Shown here: positions 56,701-64,000 of the stretch, in pieces | Layout: each line of letters starts with the position of its first letter | Position numbering within the stretch: the first letter of the stretch is position 1 | Notes under the pieces: generated by a model | What the model was told of the DNA's origin: nothing | What the model saw: only the letters and a program-made list of their open reading frames with translations | Databases searched by the model: none | Assembly: GCF_029543245.1 (NCBI RefSeq) | Contig: NZ_JARQWV010000019.1 | Location: 1 to 64,000 of the forward strand | Direction: 5' to 3' | DNA length: 64,000 bases | Source: Caulobacter endophyticus | Lineage (GTDB): Bacteria > Pseudomonadota > Alphaproteobacteria > Caulobacterales > Caulobacteraceae | Program-made: the position numbers and the translations under genes

Positions 56701-56758
56701 GGTTTCCGGCGCCCTGGACGGCGAAACCCTGAACCGTCTTTCGGCCTTCGCGCGCTGA
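53750..56758 (+). CDS. podJ: Polar localisation factor PodJ
   Basis: A 1002-residue polarity scaffold needed for polar flagellum, pili and holdfast. The N-terminus (WSVKGIDPKAREVAKDLARRSGMTLGEWLNRMI) is typical of PodJ and related polarity proteins. Residues about 80-470 are a long coiled coil with repeated AAEARSAQAIERM-type units, then an acidic/Pro-rich cytoplasmic linker (about 475-600). One membrane helix lies at about 656-680. The periplasmic part has Sel1-type repeats (about 754-902, e.g. LAKMAEMGEGGVKKDLAEARRWYERSA) and a C-terminal peptidoglycan-binding domain (about 947-1001). This order matches C. crescentus PodJ (about 974 residues). Confidence 0.93.
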   Translation: MTAAAPWSVKGIDPKAREVAKDLARRSGMTLGEWLNRMIIEGDSAGFDAPPADPVNDTGRSNGRSVYLEADRAEAPPRIEAPEHPADEVGRMASALDRLTQRIEAAEARSAQAITGIDQSVRGALQRLSHSEREQIAVAARFEGLADEIKTEQTRNAERLRRIENEAAGPRSAEALRALESAVGRVANHLYEGEGRTRETLAALEAKVAAQAAAPAAGLVDEVVARLQERLEAAEARTAQALQQLGGSFQALDTRLSAVEGEGGSAQKRLEELAGGLTARMEAARAEMAAKLRETADGRFDRMERKLGEMTAHIQAAEARSAQAIERMGREVVGLADAFNRRIQTSEARQANAIEQVGGEVARIASSVEHKLNRADSVQAQALEKLGVEIARITEKLAERISASERRNALAIDDVGDQVVRVTDRLNQRAERSSQELIDRIRQSEERTARLLDEAREKIDTRLADAQRRLAETPAPAPARQAAPAPSPFDTDRFSFGGEAVSEDVFDQPAFPQPSFTAPAAAAPAPAAPQPAPTVDTGWSASGGFDADFPIEEPEAPGFADEDFEAADGFAATPQVEAPSFEADAFDPEPELPMAPPRAMSTREVIEQARAAARAAAAGAETKAKAKTKADKAAAKSLFAGLGKALQKKDKRGASSTLVTALLVSAGAAALGVGTAGITLLSDRENGALNDRVARAIAGRAADVEIKGREADTTPSQPRVSMAVLAPTAQAANAQAPIPPAEADTPAPAAVDEGSALFAEAVARLEAKDRAGIALLRKAANLGQPKAQFLLAKMAEMGEGGVKKDLAEARRWYERSAQGGDPSAMHNIALFAYRGDGGAKNLTTAANWFRKAAETGLVDSQFNLAQLYENGRGVSQNPAEAYRWYLIAARAGDADARARATALRGQLTPESQRIAERSAEAFRSRLAAAPRTTQVATAAAPSAGTATAQRALSSLGYYQGPKDGVSSPALRMAVQAYQRDQNLPVSGALDGETLNRLSAFAR

Positions 56759-56784
56759 TCCGCGCCGCCGTTTCGACCCTGCGA

Positions 56785-56814
56785 CGCCCCCGGAGCCAGC
56801 TCCGGGGGCGTTTT
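56785..56814 (+). terminator. Terminator of podJ
   Basis: CGCCCCCGGAG-CCAG-CTCCGGGGGCG followed by TTTT, 26 bases after the podJ stop. Confidence 0.9.
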
Positions 56815-57000
56815 GCCGTCCACTTCCAGCGTGGACCTGGCCGCCGACCTCGGTAATAGTCACCGTTTCGACGCAAATCGGGCCGGGTGAAACAATCCTC
56901 GGCCCGGCTTGGACTAGGGTTTGCACGGTCGACCGGGACGCTGGCGATCGTGAACGGGGCGGGGGAAGGCCTTCGGGCCTGCCGGAGGAGTGACGAGCTG

Positions 57001-57459
57001 ATGACGGATCACGTCGAACGCGTGCCGGTTCCGCGCGCCGTATGGGTGTTCGGCCTGTGCACCCTGGCGCCTTTCGTCATCGCCTCGGGGCTGTTCTGCT
57101 ACGGCCCCCAGGGTCAGCGCGGTCCGGCGCTGGTGGCGCTTCTGGCCTATTCGACGGCGATGCTTTCGTATCTGGGCGGCGTGCGCTGCGGGCTCGAGAT
57201 CGACCACGTTCGGCCGCGCTGGATGACGCTGGGCCTGTCGCTGCTGCCGCCCCTGGCGGGCGTCGCCCTGATGCTGGGGGCCGACCGGTTCGGCGCCGCC
57301 TGGCAGCTTTCGGGTTTCCTGTTCGTGTTCCTGCTGCAATGGCTGTGGGATGTCACCAGCCATGAAGGGCCGGCCTGGCGCCCGCGCCTGCGCACCCTGC
57401 TGACCACGGGCGCGGCCCTGTCGCTGGCCTTCTCGCTCGAGCAGGCGCTGGCGCTCTAG
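57001..57459 (+). CDS. DUF3429 membrane protein
   Basis: A 152-residue inner-membrane protein with about five helices. It has WVFGLCTLAPFVIASGLFCYG, the conserved LLAYSTAMLSYLGGVRCGLEI, and FLFVFLLQWLWDVTSHEGPAWRPRLRTLLT, matching the DUF3429 family. The ATG at 57001 lies behind GGAGGAG; a longer in-frame start at 56887 is not supported by conservation. Its stop overlaps the convergent lipoprotein stop by 4 bases. Function unknown. Confidence 0.85.
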   Translation: MTDHVERVPVPRAVWVFGLCTLAPFVIASGLFCYGPQGQRGPALVALLAYSTAMLSYLGGVRCGLEIDHVRPRWMTLGLSLLPPLAGVALMLGADRFGAAWQLSGFLFVFLLQWLWDVTSHEGPAWRPRLRTLLTTGAALSLAFSLEQALAL

Positions 57460-57797
57460 CGGGTCGCCACGGCCTTCCGCGCCAGCGGATCGTCCAGGCA
57501 GGCCCTGGCCACCTGATGGTTCAGCTTGGCCTTCTTCTTTTCCAGCCGGTGGGTCAGCGCGCCGCCGGCCGCGGCCCCCGCGAAGGGCATGACCACATTG
57601 CCGCCGACGCCGACCACGGCGCGGACGATGCGGTGTTCGTTGTACTGCTCGGCCTCTGCTCTCGCTTTGCGGCACTTGGCGCTGTCGTAACGCGGGTGGC
57701 TCTTGTCGAGCTTGGCGATGGTGTCGCGCGGCGCGGGATTGGTGGCGCAGGCCGACAGCACCAGAAGGGCGGCAAGGCTCGGGATCAGCGGGCGCAT
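57456..57797 (-). CDS. Small lipoprotein with glycine-rich segment
   Basis: A 113-residue protein with a lipobox LVLSAC (Cys at residue 17). After a charged stretch comes VRAVVGVGGNVVMPFAGAAAGGALTHRLEKKKAKLN, a Gly/Ala-rich possible membrane-inserting segment, and a late Cys. A GTG five codons upstream (57812) is an alternative start. It is likely anchored in the outer membrane. No function known. Confidence 0.75.
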   Translation of the reverse strand: MRPLIPSLAALLVLSACATNPAPRDTIAKLDKSHPRYDSAKCRKARAEAEQYNEHRIVRAVVGVGGNVVMPFAGAAAGGALTHRLEKKKAKLNHQVARACLDDPLARKAVATR

Positions 57798-57873
57798 GAG
57801 GCGGGGTCTCACGGATGGATGTTTCCGGGCAAACGCCGCCGGGCGCTTCGACGATCCTAGGGCCTAGCTTGCC

Positions 57874-58581
57874 TCAGTCCGGCCGCAGCGACTTCGGCCC
57901 CACCGCGTGCACCCGCTTGCCGCCCAGCGCGCCGGCCAGGAGCGGGGTCGCGAAAAGGTTGGAGAAGGCCTGGTCCAGAATGTTGAGGCCGCCGGTATAG
58001 GCCCCGAAGGCCGGCAGGATCAGGCGCTGGCCGTCGGTGACGAAGCAGCGCTTGCGCACGCTGCCGCGGCCGCTGGAGACCCGCGCCGCCGGGTGCAGGT
58101 GGCCGGCCACTTCGCCGGGCTGCGGGCCGGCCTCGGGCTCATGGCGCAGGATCAGGCCGCCGATGGAAAGCTCGTCGATCACCTGGCCGGGCAGGGCGCG
58201 CGGACCGTCGGCGTCGTGGTTGCCTACCGCCCAGATCAGGTCGCGGCCGACCGACAGCGCCCGCAGGCGCATCGCGTCGTCCGGCGCCAGGCGGTCTTCG
58301 GCCGCGCCGTCGTGGAAGCTGTCCCCTAAGAAGATCAGGGTCGCCGGCGTCAGCGCCGCGACCTCGGCCTCCAGGCGCGTCAGCGTCTCGCGGGTGTCGT
58401 AGGGCGGCAGCATCTGGCCGAAGCGCGCGGCGTAGGACGAGCCTTTCTCGAAGTGCAGGTCGGCGACCACCAGGGCGCGCTCGGCCTCCAGCCACAGAGC
58501 GCCGGAGCCGCGCAGCAGCACCGTGCGCTGGGCCACCAGCACCGCCAGGCCGCCGCAGTCGCTGGATTGAAACCTCGTCAA
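57874..58581 (-). CDS. pdeM: Ligase-associated DNA-damage-response endonuclease PdeM
   Basis: A 235-residue calcineurin-like phosphoesterase. Metal motifs are VVADLHFEKGS (D-x-H), IFLGDSFHDG (GDxxHD), AVGNHDAD (GNHD), and a late GEVAGHLHPAARV (GHxHP). It lies 10 bases after the Lhr-like helicase stop. In many bacteria the two form a cassette with an ATP-dependent ligase and an exonuclease for DNA repair; neither partner is adjacent here. Confidence 0.92.
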   Translation of the reverse strand: MTRFQSSDCGGLAVLVAQRTVLLRGSGALWLEAERALVVADLHFEKGSSYAARFGQMLPPYDTRETLTRLEAEVAALTPATLIFLGDSFHDGAAEDRLAPDDAMRLRALSVGRDLIWAVGNHDADGPRALPGQVIDELSIGGLILRHEPEAGPQPGEVAGHLHPAARVSSGRGSVRKRCFVTDGQRLILPAFGAYTGGLNILDQAFSNLFATPLLAGALGGKRVHAVGPKSLRPD

Positions 58582-58591
58582 GCCACACCCA

Positions 58592-61159
58592 TCAGGAAAG
58601 CGCCTCCGCGATCAGGTCTTCCTCCGCCTCGGCCAGGATCATGTCGCTGGCCGCGTCGCCCGGCGCGCGTTCGCGGCCGATCTCCAGCATGATCGGCACG
58701 GCGAAGGGCGAAACCTTGTCCAGCGCCGCATGCCGGATGCGGCCCTTGATGCGGGCCAGCAGGTCGCCCAGCCGCGCCACGTCCAGCTGGCCGGTCGCCG
58801 CGTCGGCGCGGGCGCAGCGCAGCAGGAGGTGGTCGGGCTGGTGCTTGCGCAGCACGTCGTAGATCAGGTCGGTCGAGAAGGTCACCTGGCGGCCGGACTT
58901 CTCCTCGCCGGGATAGCGCCGCTCGATCAGCCCGCCGACCAGGGCGCAGGCCTTGAAGGCCCGCTTCATCAGGAAGCTCTCGTTCAGCCAGTCCTCAAGG
59001 TCGTCGCCCAGCATGTCCTGGTCGAACAGGTCGTCGAGGTCCAGCTCGTCCATCGGCTTCAGCGACCAGATGTTCAGGGCGTAGTCGTTGCAGACGAAGC
59101 CCAGCGGCCCGACGCCCAGGCGGTCGAGCCGGCGGGTCAGCAGCATGGCCAGGGTGGTGTGGGCCAGGCGGCCCTCGAACGGGTACATGACCATGTGGAA
59201 CCGCTTCCCGCGCGGGAAGGTCTCCAGCAGCATCTCGTCCTCGTCGGGGATCAGCGAGCGGGCCTTCTGGTAGGCCATCCACTCCTGCACGTCGCGGGGC
59301 AGGGCGCTCCACTCGGCCTCGTCATGCATCATCTTGCGCACGCGGCCGGCCAGATAGGTCGAGAGCGGGAACTTCGAGCCGCCCCAGCTGGGCATCTTCG
59401 GGTCCTTGGCCGGGGCGGGGCTGACATAGGCGTCGGCGCCCACGAGGCTGTTGAACTGCCAGACCTGGCCGGCGAACACGAAGGTGTCGCCCGGCGTCAA
59501 CTGCTCGAAATAGCCTTCCTCGGCCTCGCCGATCTTGCGGCCGCCCATGGGACGGCGCCCGCCGCCGATCCTGACATTGACCACGGCCGGCGAGACGATG
59601 GCGCCGACGTTCATGCGGTGGCGCTGGATGACCTGGGCGTTGCGGGCCTTCCAGAAGCCGTCGGCGTCTTCGACGATCCGGCGGAAACGGTCGTAGGTCT
59701 TCAGGGCGTAGCCGCCGGTCGAGACGAAATCGACGACGGTCTCGAAATCTTCCCACGACAGGTCGGCATAGGGACCGGCGGTGCGGACCTCGTCATAGAG
59801 ATCGACCAGCTGGAAGGGCTCGGAGCAGGCGCAGCCCATCACGTGCTGAGCCAGCACGTCGAGGGCGCCGACACGGGCGGGCTCGCCGTCGAGGTGGTTC
59901 TCCAGGATGGCGTCGGCGGCGGCGCGGCACTCCAGCATCTCGAAGCGGCTGGCGGGCACGAACAGGGCGCGGCTGGGCTCGTCCAGCCGGTGATTGGCGC
60001 GGCCGATCCGCTGGACCATCCTGGAGGCCCCTTTGGGCGCGGCCAGTTGGATGACCAGATCGACGTCGCCCCAGTCTATGCCCATGTCCAGCGTCGAGGT
60101 GCAGACCACGGCCCTGAGATCCCCGCGCGCCATCGCCGCCTCGACCTTGCGCCGCTGCTCGGCCGACAGGCTGCCGTGGTGCAGGGCGATCGGCAGGCCC
60201 TCGTCGTTGAGCTTCCACAGCTCCTGGAATGCGAACTCGGCCTGGAAGCGCGTGTTGACGAACACCAGCGCCGTGCGGGACTGGCGGATGATGTCATAGA
60301 CCTCGGCCATGGCGTGTTGGGCGGTGTGCCCGGCCCACGGCACGCGGCCGCCGGAGACGAGGACCTCCACCACGGGCTGGGCGCCGCCGGAGCCGAGGAC
60401 GAGGTCGACGCCGCCGGAGCCCCTCCCCCTTGCGGGGAGGGGTTGGGGTGGGGGTGTCGGCTCGGTGGTCTGGAGGGAGGCTTCGGCAAGCTCGGTGCTG
60501 GCTTCCCCACCCCCTCCCCCCTCCCCGCAAGGGGGAGGGGAGCGCCCCAGCCACCGCCGCACCAGATCCGGATCGTCCACGGTCGCCGACAGCCCCACCC
60601 GGCGCATCCGCGGCGCGAAGGTCTGCAAGCGCGCGATATCCAGAGCCAGCAAGTCGCCGCGCTTTGACGGCCACATGGCGTGGGCCTCGTCGATGATCAC
60701 GCACGACAGGTCGGCGAAATACTCCCGCGCGCCTTCCCAGGCGCAGAACAGCGCCAGCTGTTCGGGCGTGGTCAGCAGGATGTCGGGCGGGCGGATGCGC
60801 TGGCGGGCCTTGCGGCTCTCGCCGGTGTCGCCGGTGCGGCTCTCGGCGACGATGGAGAGGCCCATCTCGCGGATGGGCGTCATCAGATTGCGCTCGACGT
60901 CGACGGCCAGGGCCTTGAGCGGCGAGATATAGAGGGTGTGGATCCCGGCCGGGGTGTTGCGCGGCGCTCGCTGCGCCAGCTCGATCAGGCTGGGCAGGAA
61001 GCCCGCCAGGGTCTTGCCGCCGCCGGTAGGGGCGATCAGCAGGGCGTCGCGGCCGGCCCTGGCCTTTTCGACCATCGCCAGCTGGTGGGCGCGCGGCGCC
61101 CAGCCGCGGGCGGCGAACCACTCGGAAAAACGCGGGGGAAGCAGGTCGGCCGGAACCAT
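58592..61159 (-). CDS. Ligase-associated DNA-damage-response helicase (Lhr-like), with in-frame repeat
   Basis: An 855-residue DExH helicase of the Lhr type. Motifs are Q-like HQLAMVEKA, Walker A APTGGGKTLAG (43-53), IIDEAHAMW (DEAH, 157-160), LSATV (190-194), FVNTRFQAEFAFQELW, CTSTLDMGIDWGDVD and QRIGRANHR. The Lhr C-terminal region follows. Residues about 206-250 (rich in Pro, Gly and Arg) do not belong to the family: they are encoded by a palindromic repeat at 60419-60545 that keeps the frame and lies between the two RecA domains. Likely still functional. Co-transcribed with pdeM. Confidence 0.92.
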   Translation of the reverse strand: MVPADLLPPRFSEWFAARGWAPRAHQLAMVEKARAGRDALLIAPTGGGKTLAGFLPSLIELAQRAPRNTPAGIHTLYISPLKALAVDVERNLMTPIREMGLSIVAESRTGDTGESRKARQRIRPPDILLTTPEQLALFCAWEGAREYFADLSCVIIDEAHAMWPSKRGDLLALDIARLQTFAPRMRRVGLSATVDDPDLVRRWLGRSPPPCGEGGGGGEASTELAEASLQTTEPTPPPQPLPARGRGSGGVDLVLGSGGAQPVVEVLVSGGRVPWAGHTAQHAMAEVYDIIRQSRTALVFVNTRFQAEFAFQELWKLNDEGLPIALHHGSLSAEQRRKVEAAMARGDLRAVVCTSTLDMGIDWGDVDLVIQLAAPKGASRMVQRIGRANHRLDEPSRALFVPASRFEMLECRAAADAILENHLDGEPARVGALDVLAQHVMGCACSEPFQLVDLYDEVRTAGPYADLSWEDFETVVDFVSTGGYALKTYDRFRRIVEDADGFWKARNAQVIQRHRMNVGAIVSPAVVNVRIGGGRRPMGGRKIGEAEEGYFEQLTPGDTFVFAGQVWQFNSLVGADAYVSPAPAKDPKMPSWGGSKFPLSTYLAGRVRKMMHDEAEWSALPRDVQEWMAYQKARSLIPDEDEMLLETFPRGKRFHMVMYPFEGRLAHTTLAMLLTRRLDRLGVGPLGFVCNDYALNIWSLKPMDELDLDDLFDQDMLGDDLEDWLNESFLMKRAFKACALVGGLIERRYPGEEKSGRQVTFSTDLIYDVLRKHQPDHLLLRCARADAATGQLDVARLGDLLARIKGRIRHAALDKVSPFAVPIMLEIGRERAPGDAASDMILAEAEEDLIAEALS
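60419..60545. repeat. Palindromic repeat inserted in frame in the helicase gene
   Basis: Left arm CCCCTCCCCCTTGCGGGGAG (60420-60439), followed by GGGTTGGGGTGGGGGTG, faces right arm CCACCCCCTCC and CCTCCCCGCAAGGGGGAGGGG (up to 60541). The arms are inverted copies and internally palindromic. The type resembles the intergenic repeats elsewhere in the window. Minus-strand reading is open through the whole element. Confidence 0.85.
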
Positions 61160-61289
61160 CGCGGTGGCTATAGCATGTTCCTGTTCTGTTTCTGGCGGGG
61201 AATCGACAGTTCAGATCGAACAGCGTGCGAAGTTTGCTCTCGGCCGCCAAGCTTCCTAGGGTCGCCCCCGAAAGTTTTCGGAGTTCGCC

Positions 61290-62969
61290 ATGTCCCGCCG
61301 CGCCGCCCTTCTGCTGACCGCCGCCCTGGCCTTGCCCGTCGTGGCCCATGCGCAGGACGCCAAGGTCGACAGCGGCCCGATCGATCCGGCCAAGCTGTCG
61401 GAGATCACCCGCGTGCTGGCGTCCGACGAGTTCCTGGGCCGCGCGCCCGGCGGTCCGGCTGAGCAGAAGACCACCGACTACATCGCCGGCCAGTTCAAGG
61501 CGCTTGGCCTGGAGCCCGCCGGCGACGTCGGCAGCTACACCCAGAAGGTGCCGCTGGTGCACACCCGCATCGACGGCCCGGTGGCCATGAGCTTCGCCAC
61601 CGCCGGCGGCGCCCTGACCCTGGCCCAGGGCGAGCAGGCCCAGGTCATGACCCTGCTGCCGGTCGACAAGGTCGCGATCAAGGACGCCCCGCTGGTCTTC
61701 GTCGGCTATGGCGTTTCCGCGCCCGAGCGTGGCTGGGACGACTTCAAGGGTGCTGACCTCAAGGGCAAGGTCGCCGTCTTCCTGATCAGCGACCCCGACC
61801 TGGAGGCTGAGGCCGGCGAGCCCGCCTACGGCAAGTTCGGCGGCAAGGCGGCCACCTACTACGCCCGCTGGACCTACAAGTACGAGGAGGCCGTGCGGCG
61901 CGGGGCGGTCGGCGCCCTGATCGTCCACGAGACCCTCGGCGCGGGCTACGGCTGGAGCACGGTGAAGGCCTCGAACGGCGAGGGCTACGACATCGTCCGT
62001 CCCGACCCGGCCAAGGAGAAGCTGCAACTGCAAGGCTGGATCCAGCGCGACGTGGCCGTCGACCTCTTCAAGCGCTCGGGCCTCGACTTCGAAGCCCTGA
62101 AGAAGGCTGCCCGCGATCCGTCGTTCAAGCCGGTGGCGCTGAAGGGCGCGGCGTTCTCGGCGGCCTACAAGGTGGCTCATGAGCCGATGGTCAGCCACAA
62201 CGTGGTCGCCAAGCTGCCGGGCACGACCCACGCCGACGAAAGCATCATGTACGCCGCCCACTGGGACGCTTACGGCGTGGGCGCGCCGGATGCGCAGGGC
62301 AAGACCATCCGTCCCGGCGCGGCCGACGATGCGATCGGCGTGGCCGGTGTGATCGAGGTGGCGCGGGCGTTCAAGCAGGGCCCGGCGCCGCAGCGCTCGA
62401 TCGTCTTCGCCGCCTGGACGGGCGAGGAGCGGGGCCTGCTGGGCTCGGAATACTACGCCGTGAAGGCCGGCGATGCGGCCCTGGGCAAGATGGCCGCGAA
62501 CTACACCCTCGACGTGCTGCAGACGGCCGGCCCCGCCAAGGACATCGTGCTGGTCGGCGCCGGCCAGAACGAACTGGAGCAGGGCCTGGCCAAGGCCGCG
62601 GCCGCGCAAGGCCGCACCGTGACGCCGGACGCCAAGCCCGAGCGGGCCCTCTTCTATCGCGCCGACCACTTCTCGCTGGCCAAGCGCGGGGTGCCGGTGC
62701 TGCTGGTCATGGGCCTTGGCGGCGGCGCCGACCTCCTGAACGGCGGCCGCGCGGCCGGCGACGCCTGGGTCGCCGACTACACCGCCCGCTGCTACCACCA
62801 GCCCTGCGACGCCTGGAGCGCCGACTGGGACCTGCGCGGCGCGGCCCAGGACGTGGCTCTGGTCTTTGAGGCCGGCAAGGCGATCGCCAACTCGCGCGGC
62901 TGGCCCGACTGGAACGCCGGTTCGGAGTTCAAGCCGGTGCGGGCGGCGAGCGCGGGTGCGCGGAAGTAG
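61290..62969 (+). CDS. M28-family zinc aminopeptidase, exported
   Basis: A 559-residue exported protease with signal peptide ending VVAHAQ. A PA-like domain is inserted (about 130-290, LVFVGYGVSAPERGWDDFKGADLKGKVAVFL). Zinc ligands are the His in AAHWDAYG, Asp in GAADDAIGVAG, Glu pair in WTGEERGLLGS, Asp in NYTLDVL and His in YHQPCDAW. GGAG precedes the ATG. It would remove N-terminal residues from peptides in the periplasm. Divergent from the helicase gene across 130 bases. Confidence 0.92.
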   Translation: MSRRAALLLTAALALPVVAHAQDAKVDSGPIDPAKLSEITRVLASDEFLGRAPGGPAEQKTTDYIAGQFKALGLEPAGDVGSYTQKVPLVHTRIDGPVAMSFATAGGALTLAQGEQAQVMTLLPVDKVAIKDAPLVFVGYGVSAPERGWDDFKGADLKGKVAVFLISDPDLEAEAGEPAYGKFGGKAATYYARWTYKYEEAVRRGAVGALIVHETLGAGYGWSTVKASNGEGYDIVRPDPAKEKLQLQGWIQRDVAVDLFKRSGLDFEALKKAARDPSFKPVALKGAAFSAAYKVAHEPMVSHNVVAKLPGTTHADESIMYAAHWDAYGVGAPDAQGKTIRPGAADDAIGVAGVIEVARAFKQGPAPQRSIVFAAWTGEERGLLGSEYYAVKAGDAALGKMAANYTLDVLQTAGPAKDIVLVGAGQNELEQGLAKAAAAQGRTVTPDAKPERALFYRADHFSLAKRGVPVLLVMGLGGGADLLNGGRAAGDAWVADYTARCYHQPCDAWSADWDLRGAAQDVALVFEAGKAIANSRGWPDWNAGSEFKPVRAASAGARK

Positions 62970-62982
62970 CGATATCTCCCAC

Positions 62983-63123
62983 CGTCATCCCGGAAGCCGC
63001 GCAGCGGCTATCCGGGACCCAGGGGACCGGGCGCGGCGGACCGATTGAACGTCCAGGCGGTCGCCGACGCTTTGCGGCGGCCCCTGGGTCCCGGCTCTGC
63101 GCTTCGCTCCGGCCGGGATGACG
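62983..63123. repeat. B-type palindromic repeat
   Basis: A third B unit with ends CGTCATCCCGG / CCGGGATGACG and inner GGGACCCAGGGG/CCCCTGGGTCCC. Here it stands alone, without flanking A units. Confidence 0.85.
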
Positions 63124-63188
63124 AGCTTTTGGATGGGGGAAGGGAGTTCCCCGTTCGTTTCCCCGCGCCGAAGTGTTAATCCACGTCC

Positions 63189-64000
63189 GTGAGCGCGCTT
63201 CCCCCGAATCTCGATCTGGCCCCCGCCCTGGTGGTGCAGCCCGGCCCGCGCGCCGGGCTGGCCGACGGCTCGGGCGAGGGCAGGGAGATCCGGCCGCCGG
63301 ATGCGCGCGACCTGTTCGAGCACGGTCCGGTGCTGGTGGCCCACGCGGCCATGACCGCCAAGCGCCTGAACCTGCACGCGCCGCTGCGCTATCCCGGCAT
63401 CTTCGACGTGCTGGAGCTCTACGCCTTCACCCGGCCGGCGACCTTCTGCGCGCCGTCGGCGGTGGGCCTAGCCATGGCGCTGGGACTGCCGGAGCCGCGA
63501 GGTCCCGCCGCCCAGGCCCAGACCTTGCGCGAGGCCGCCGATTTCCTGCTGCGCGAGCTGGCCCTGACGCCCCGACCTTCGCGGGAAGAGGCCCTGGCCG
63601 TGGCCGAGACCCTGGCCCGGGCCGGCTGGGCCTGGGGCCCGGCGGTGGTCGGCGCGCTGCGCTCGGTTCCGGTCGGCAACCAGTTCCGCAGCTCCGGCCT
63701 CGACGTCTGGAGCCGCCTCGTCGAGTGGGAGGACCAGGCGCCGCTGGGCGAGCCGCTGTCGCGCCCGATCGATCCCGAGGTCGCTTCCGAACGCCTGAAG
63801 TCGCTGCTGACCCGCGCCGGCCTCGACGAGGTGCGCGAGGCCCAGGACACCTACGCCCGCGAGGCCTCGTTCGCCTTCCAGCCCCGTGAGCGCGAGGGCG
63901 AGCCGCGGATGATGCTGGCCGAGGCGGGCACGGGCGTCGGCAAGACCCTGGGCTATCTGGCGCCCGCCAGCGTCTGGGCCGAGGCCAACGGGCCGTCGGT
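63189..64000 (+). CDS. DinG-like ATP-dependent DNA helicase (partial, runs off the window)
   Basis: The frame starts at GTG 63189 (an in-frame TAA lies just upstream) and is still open at 64000, giving 270 residues so far. The N-terminal region contains VLVAHAAMTAKRLNLHAPLRYPGIFDVLELYAF and TFCAPSAVGLAMALGL. The Walker A motif LAEAGTGVGKTLGYLAPASVWAE is at about residue 240-260 and is typical of the DinG/XPD-like superfamily 2 helicases. The rest lies beyond the window. Confidence 0.85.
   Translation, partial: MSALPPNLDLAPALVVQPGPRAGLADGSGEGREIRPPDARDLFEHGPVLVAHAAMTAKRLNLHAPLRYPGIFDVLELYAFTRPATFCAPSAVGLAMALGLPEPRGPAAQAQTLREAADFLLRELALTPRPSREEALAVAETLARAGWAWGPAVVGALRSVPVGNQFRSSGLDVWSRLVEWEDQAPLGEPLSRPIDPEVASERLKSLLTRAGLDEVREAQDTYAREASFAFQPREREGEPRMMLAEAGTGVGKTLGYLAPASVWAEANGPS

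Overview
The window is high-GC alphaproteobacterial chromosome, almost certainly from Caulobacter or a close relative. The evidence is a full-length polarity factor PodJ, two very large Caulobacter/Xanthomonas-type TonB receptors, a tRNA-His without an encoded G-1, and many short intergenic palindromic repeats. No prophage, integrase, transposase, CRISPR array or rRNA operon is visible. The window's left end holds implausible G/C homopolymers, so it may be a contig edge.

Layout. 1-1064: repeats and no convincing gene. 1065-3028: ArsR regulator, SRPBCC protein, small membrane protein and two DUF1801 proteins. 3421-6567: orphan TonB receptor (minus). 6568-8225: mostly non-coding, with two very small minus-strand genes. 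8226-13571: trans-aconitate methyltransferase, cNMP-binding patatin phospholipase, and a leucine-catabolism pair (methylcrotonyl-CoA carboxylase beta, enoyl-CoA hydratase). 13797-18172: hisD, UPF0262, low-MW phosphatase, infA, maf, RNase E/G-like, yacG, followed by tRNA-Phe. 19005-21110: exbB-exbD-tonB, then tRNA-His. 21671-23040: small hypothetical, then a ParD-like antitoxin coupled to a methionine aminopeptidase. 23068-28143: three-gene drug efflux operon with a divergent TetR regulator. 28522-30330: transglutaminase, a 50-residue hydrophilic protein and a GNAT enzyme.

30542-46748 is a sugar-catabolism region: zwf-pgl-edd-glk (upper Entner-Doudoroff pathway), a LacI-family regulator, a TonB receptor, a tryptophan-halogenase-like flavoenzyme, a GH3 beta-glucosidase and pyruvate kinase. 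Near-identical palindromes (TGACAxCGxTGTCA type) lie before zwf, before the regulator, in tandem before the receptor and before the GH3 gene. This suggests one regulator controls oligosaccharide uptake, hydrolysis and glucose oxidation. The exbB-exbD-tonB cluster could energise both receptors.

46921-53547: Crp/Fnr regulator, pyridoxamine-phosphate-oxidase-like protein, two acyl-CoA dehydrogenases around a DsbA-fold isomerase, a short MprF-like protein and a small membrane protein. 53750-64000: podJ, DUF3429 protein, lipoprotein, the pdeM / Lhr-like helicase pair of the ligase-associated DNA-damage cassette, an M28 peptidase, and a DinG-like helicase cut by the window end.

The most interesting points are the ParD-like/MetAP couple with overlapping palindromic operators, a palindromic repeat read in frame inside the Lhr-like helicase, the predicted LacI regulon, a terminator-like hairpin in the GH3 leader, and a 20-codon gene with an extended perfect Shine-Dalgarno sequence.
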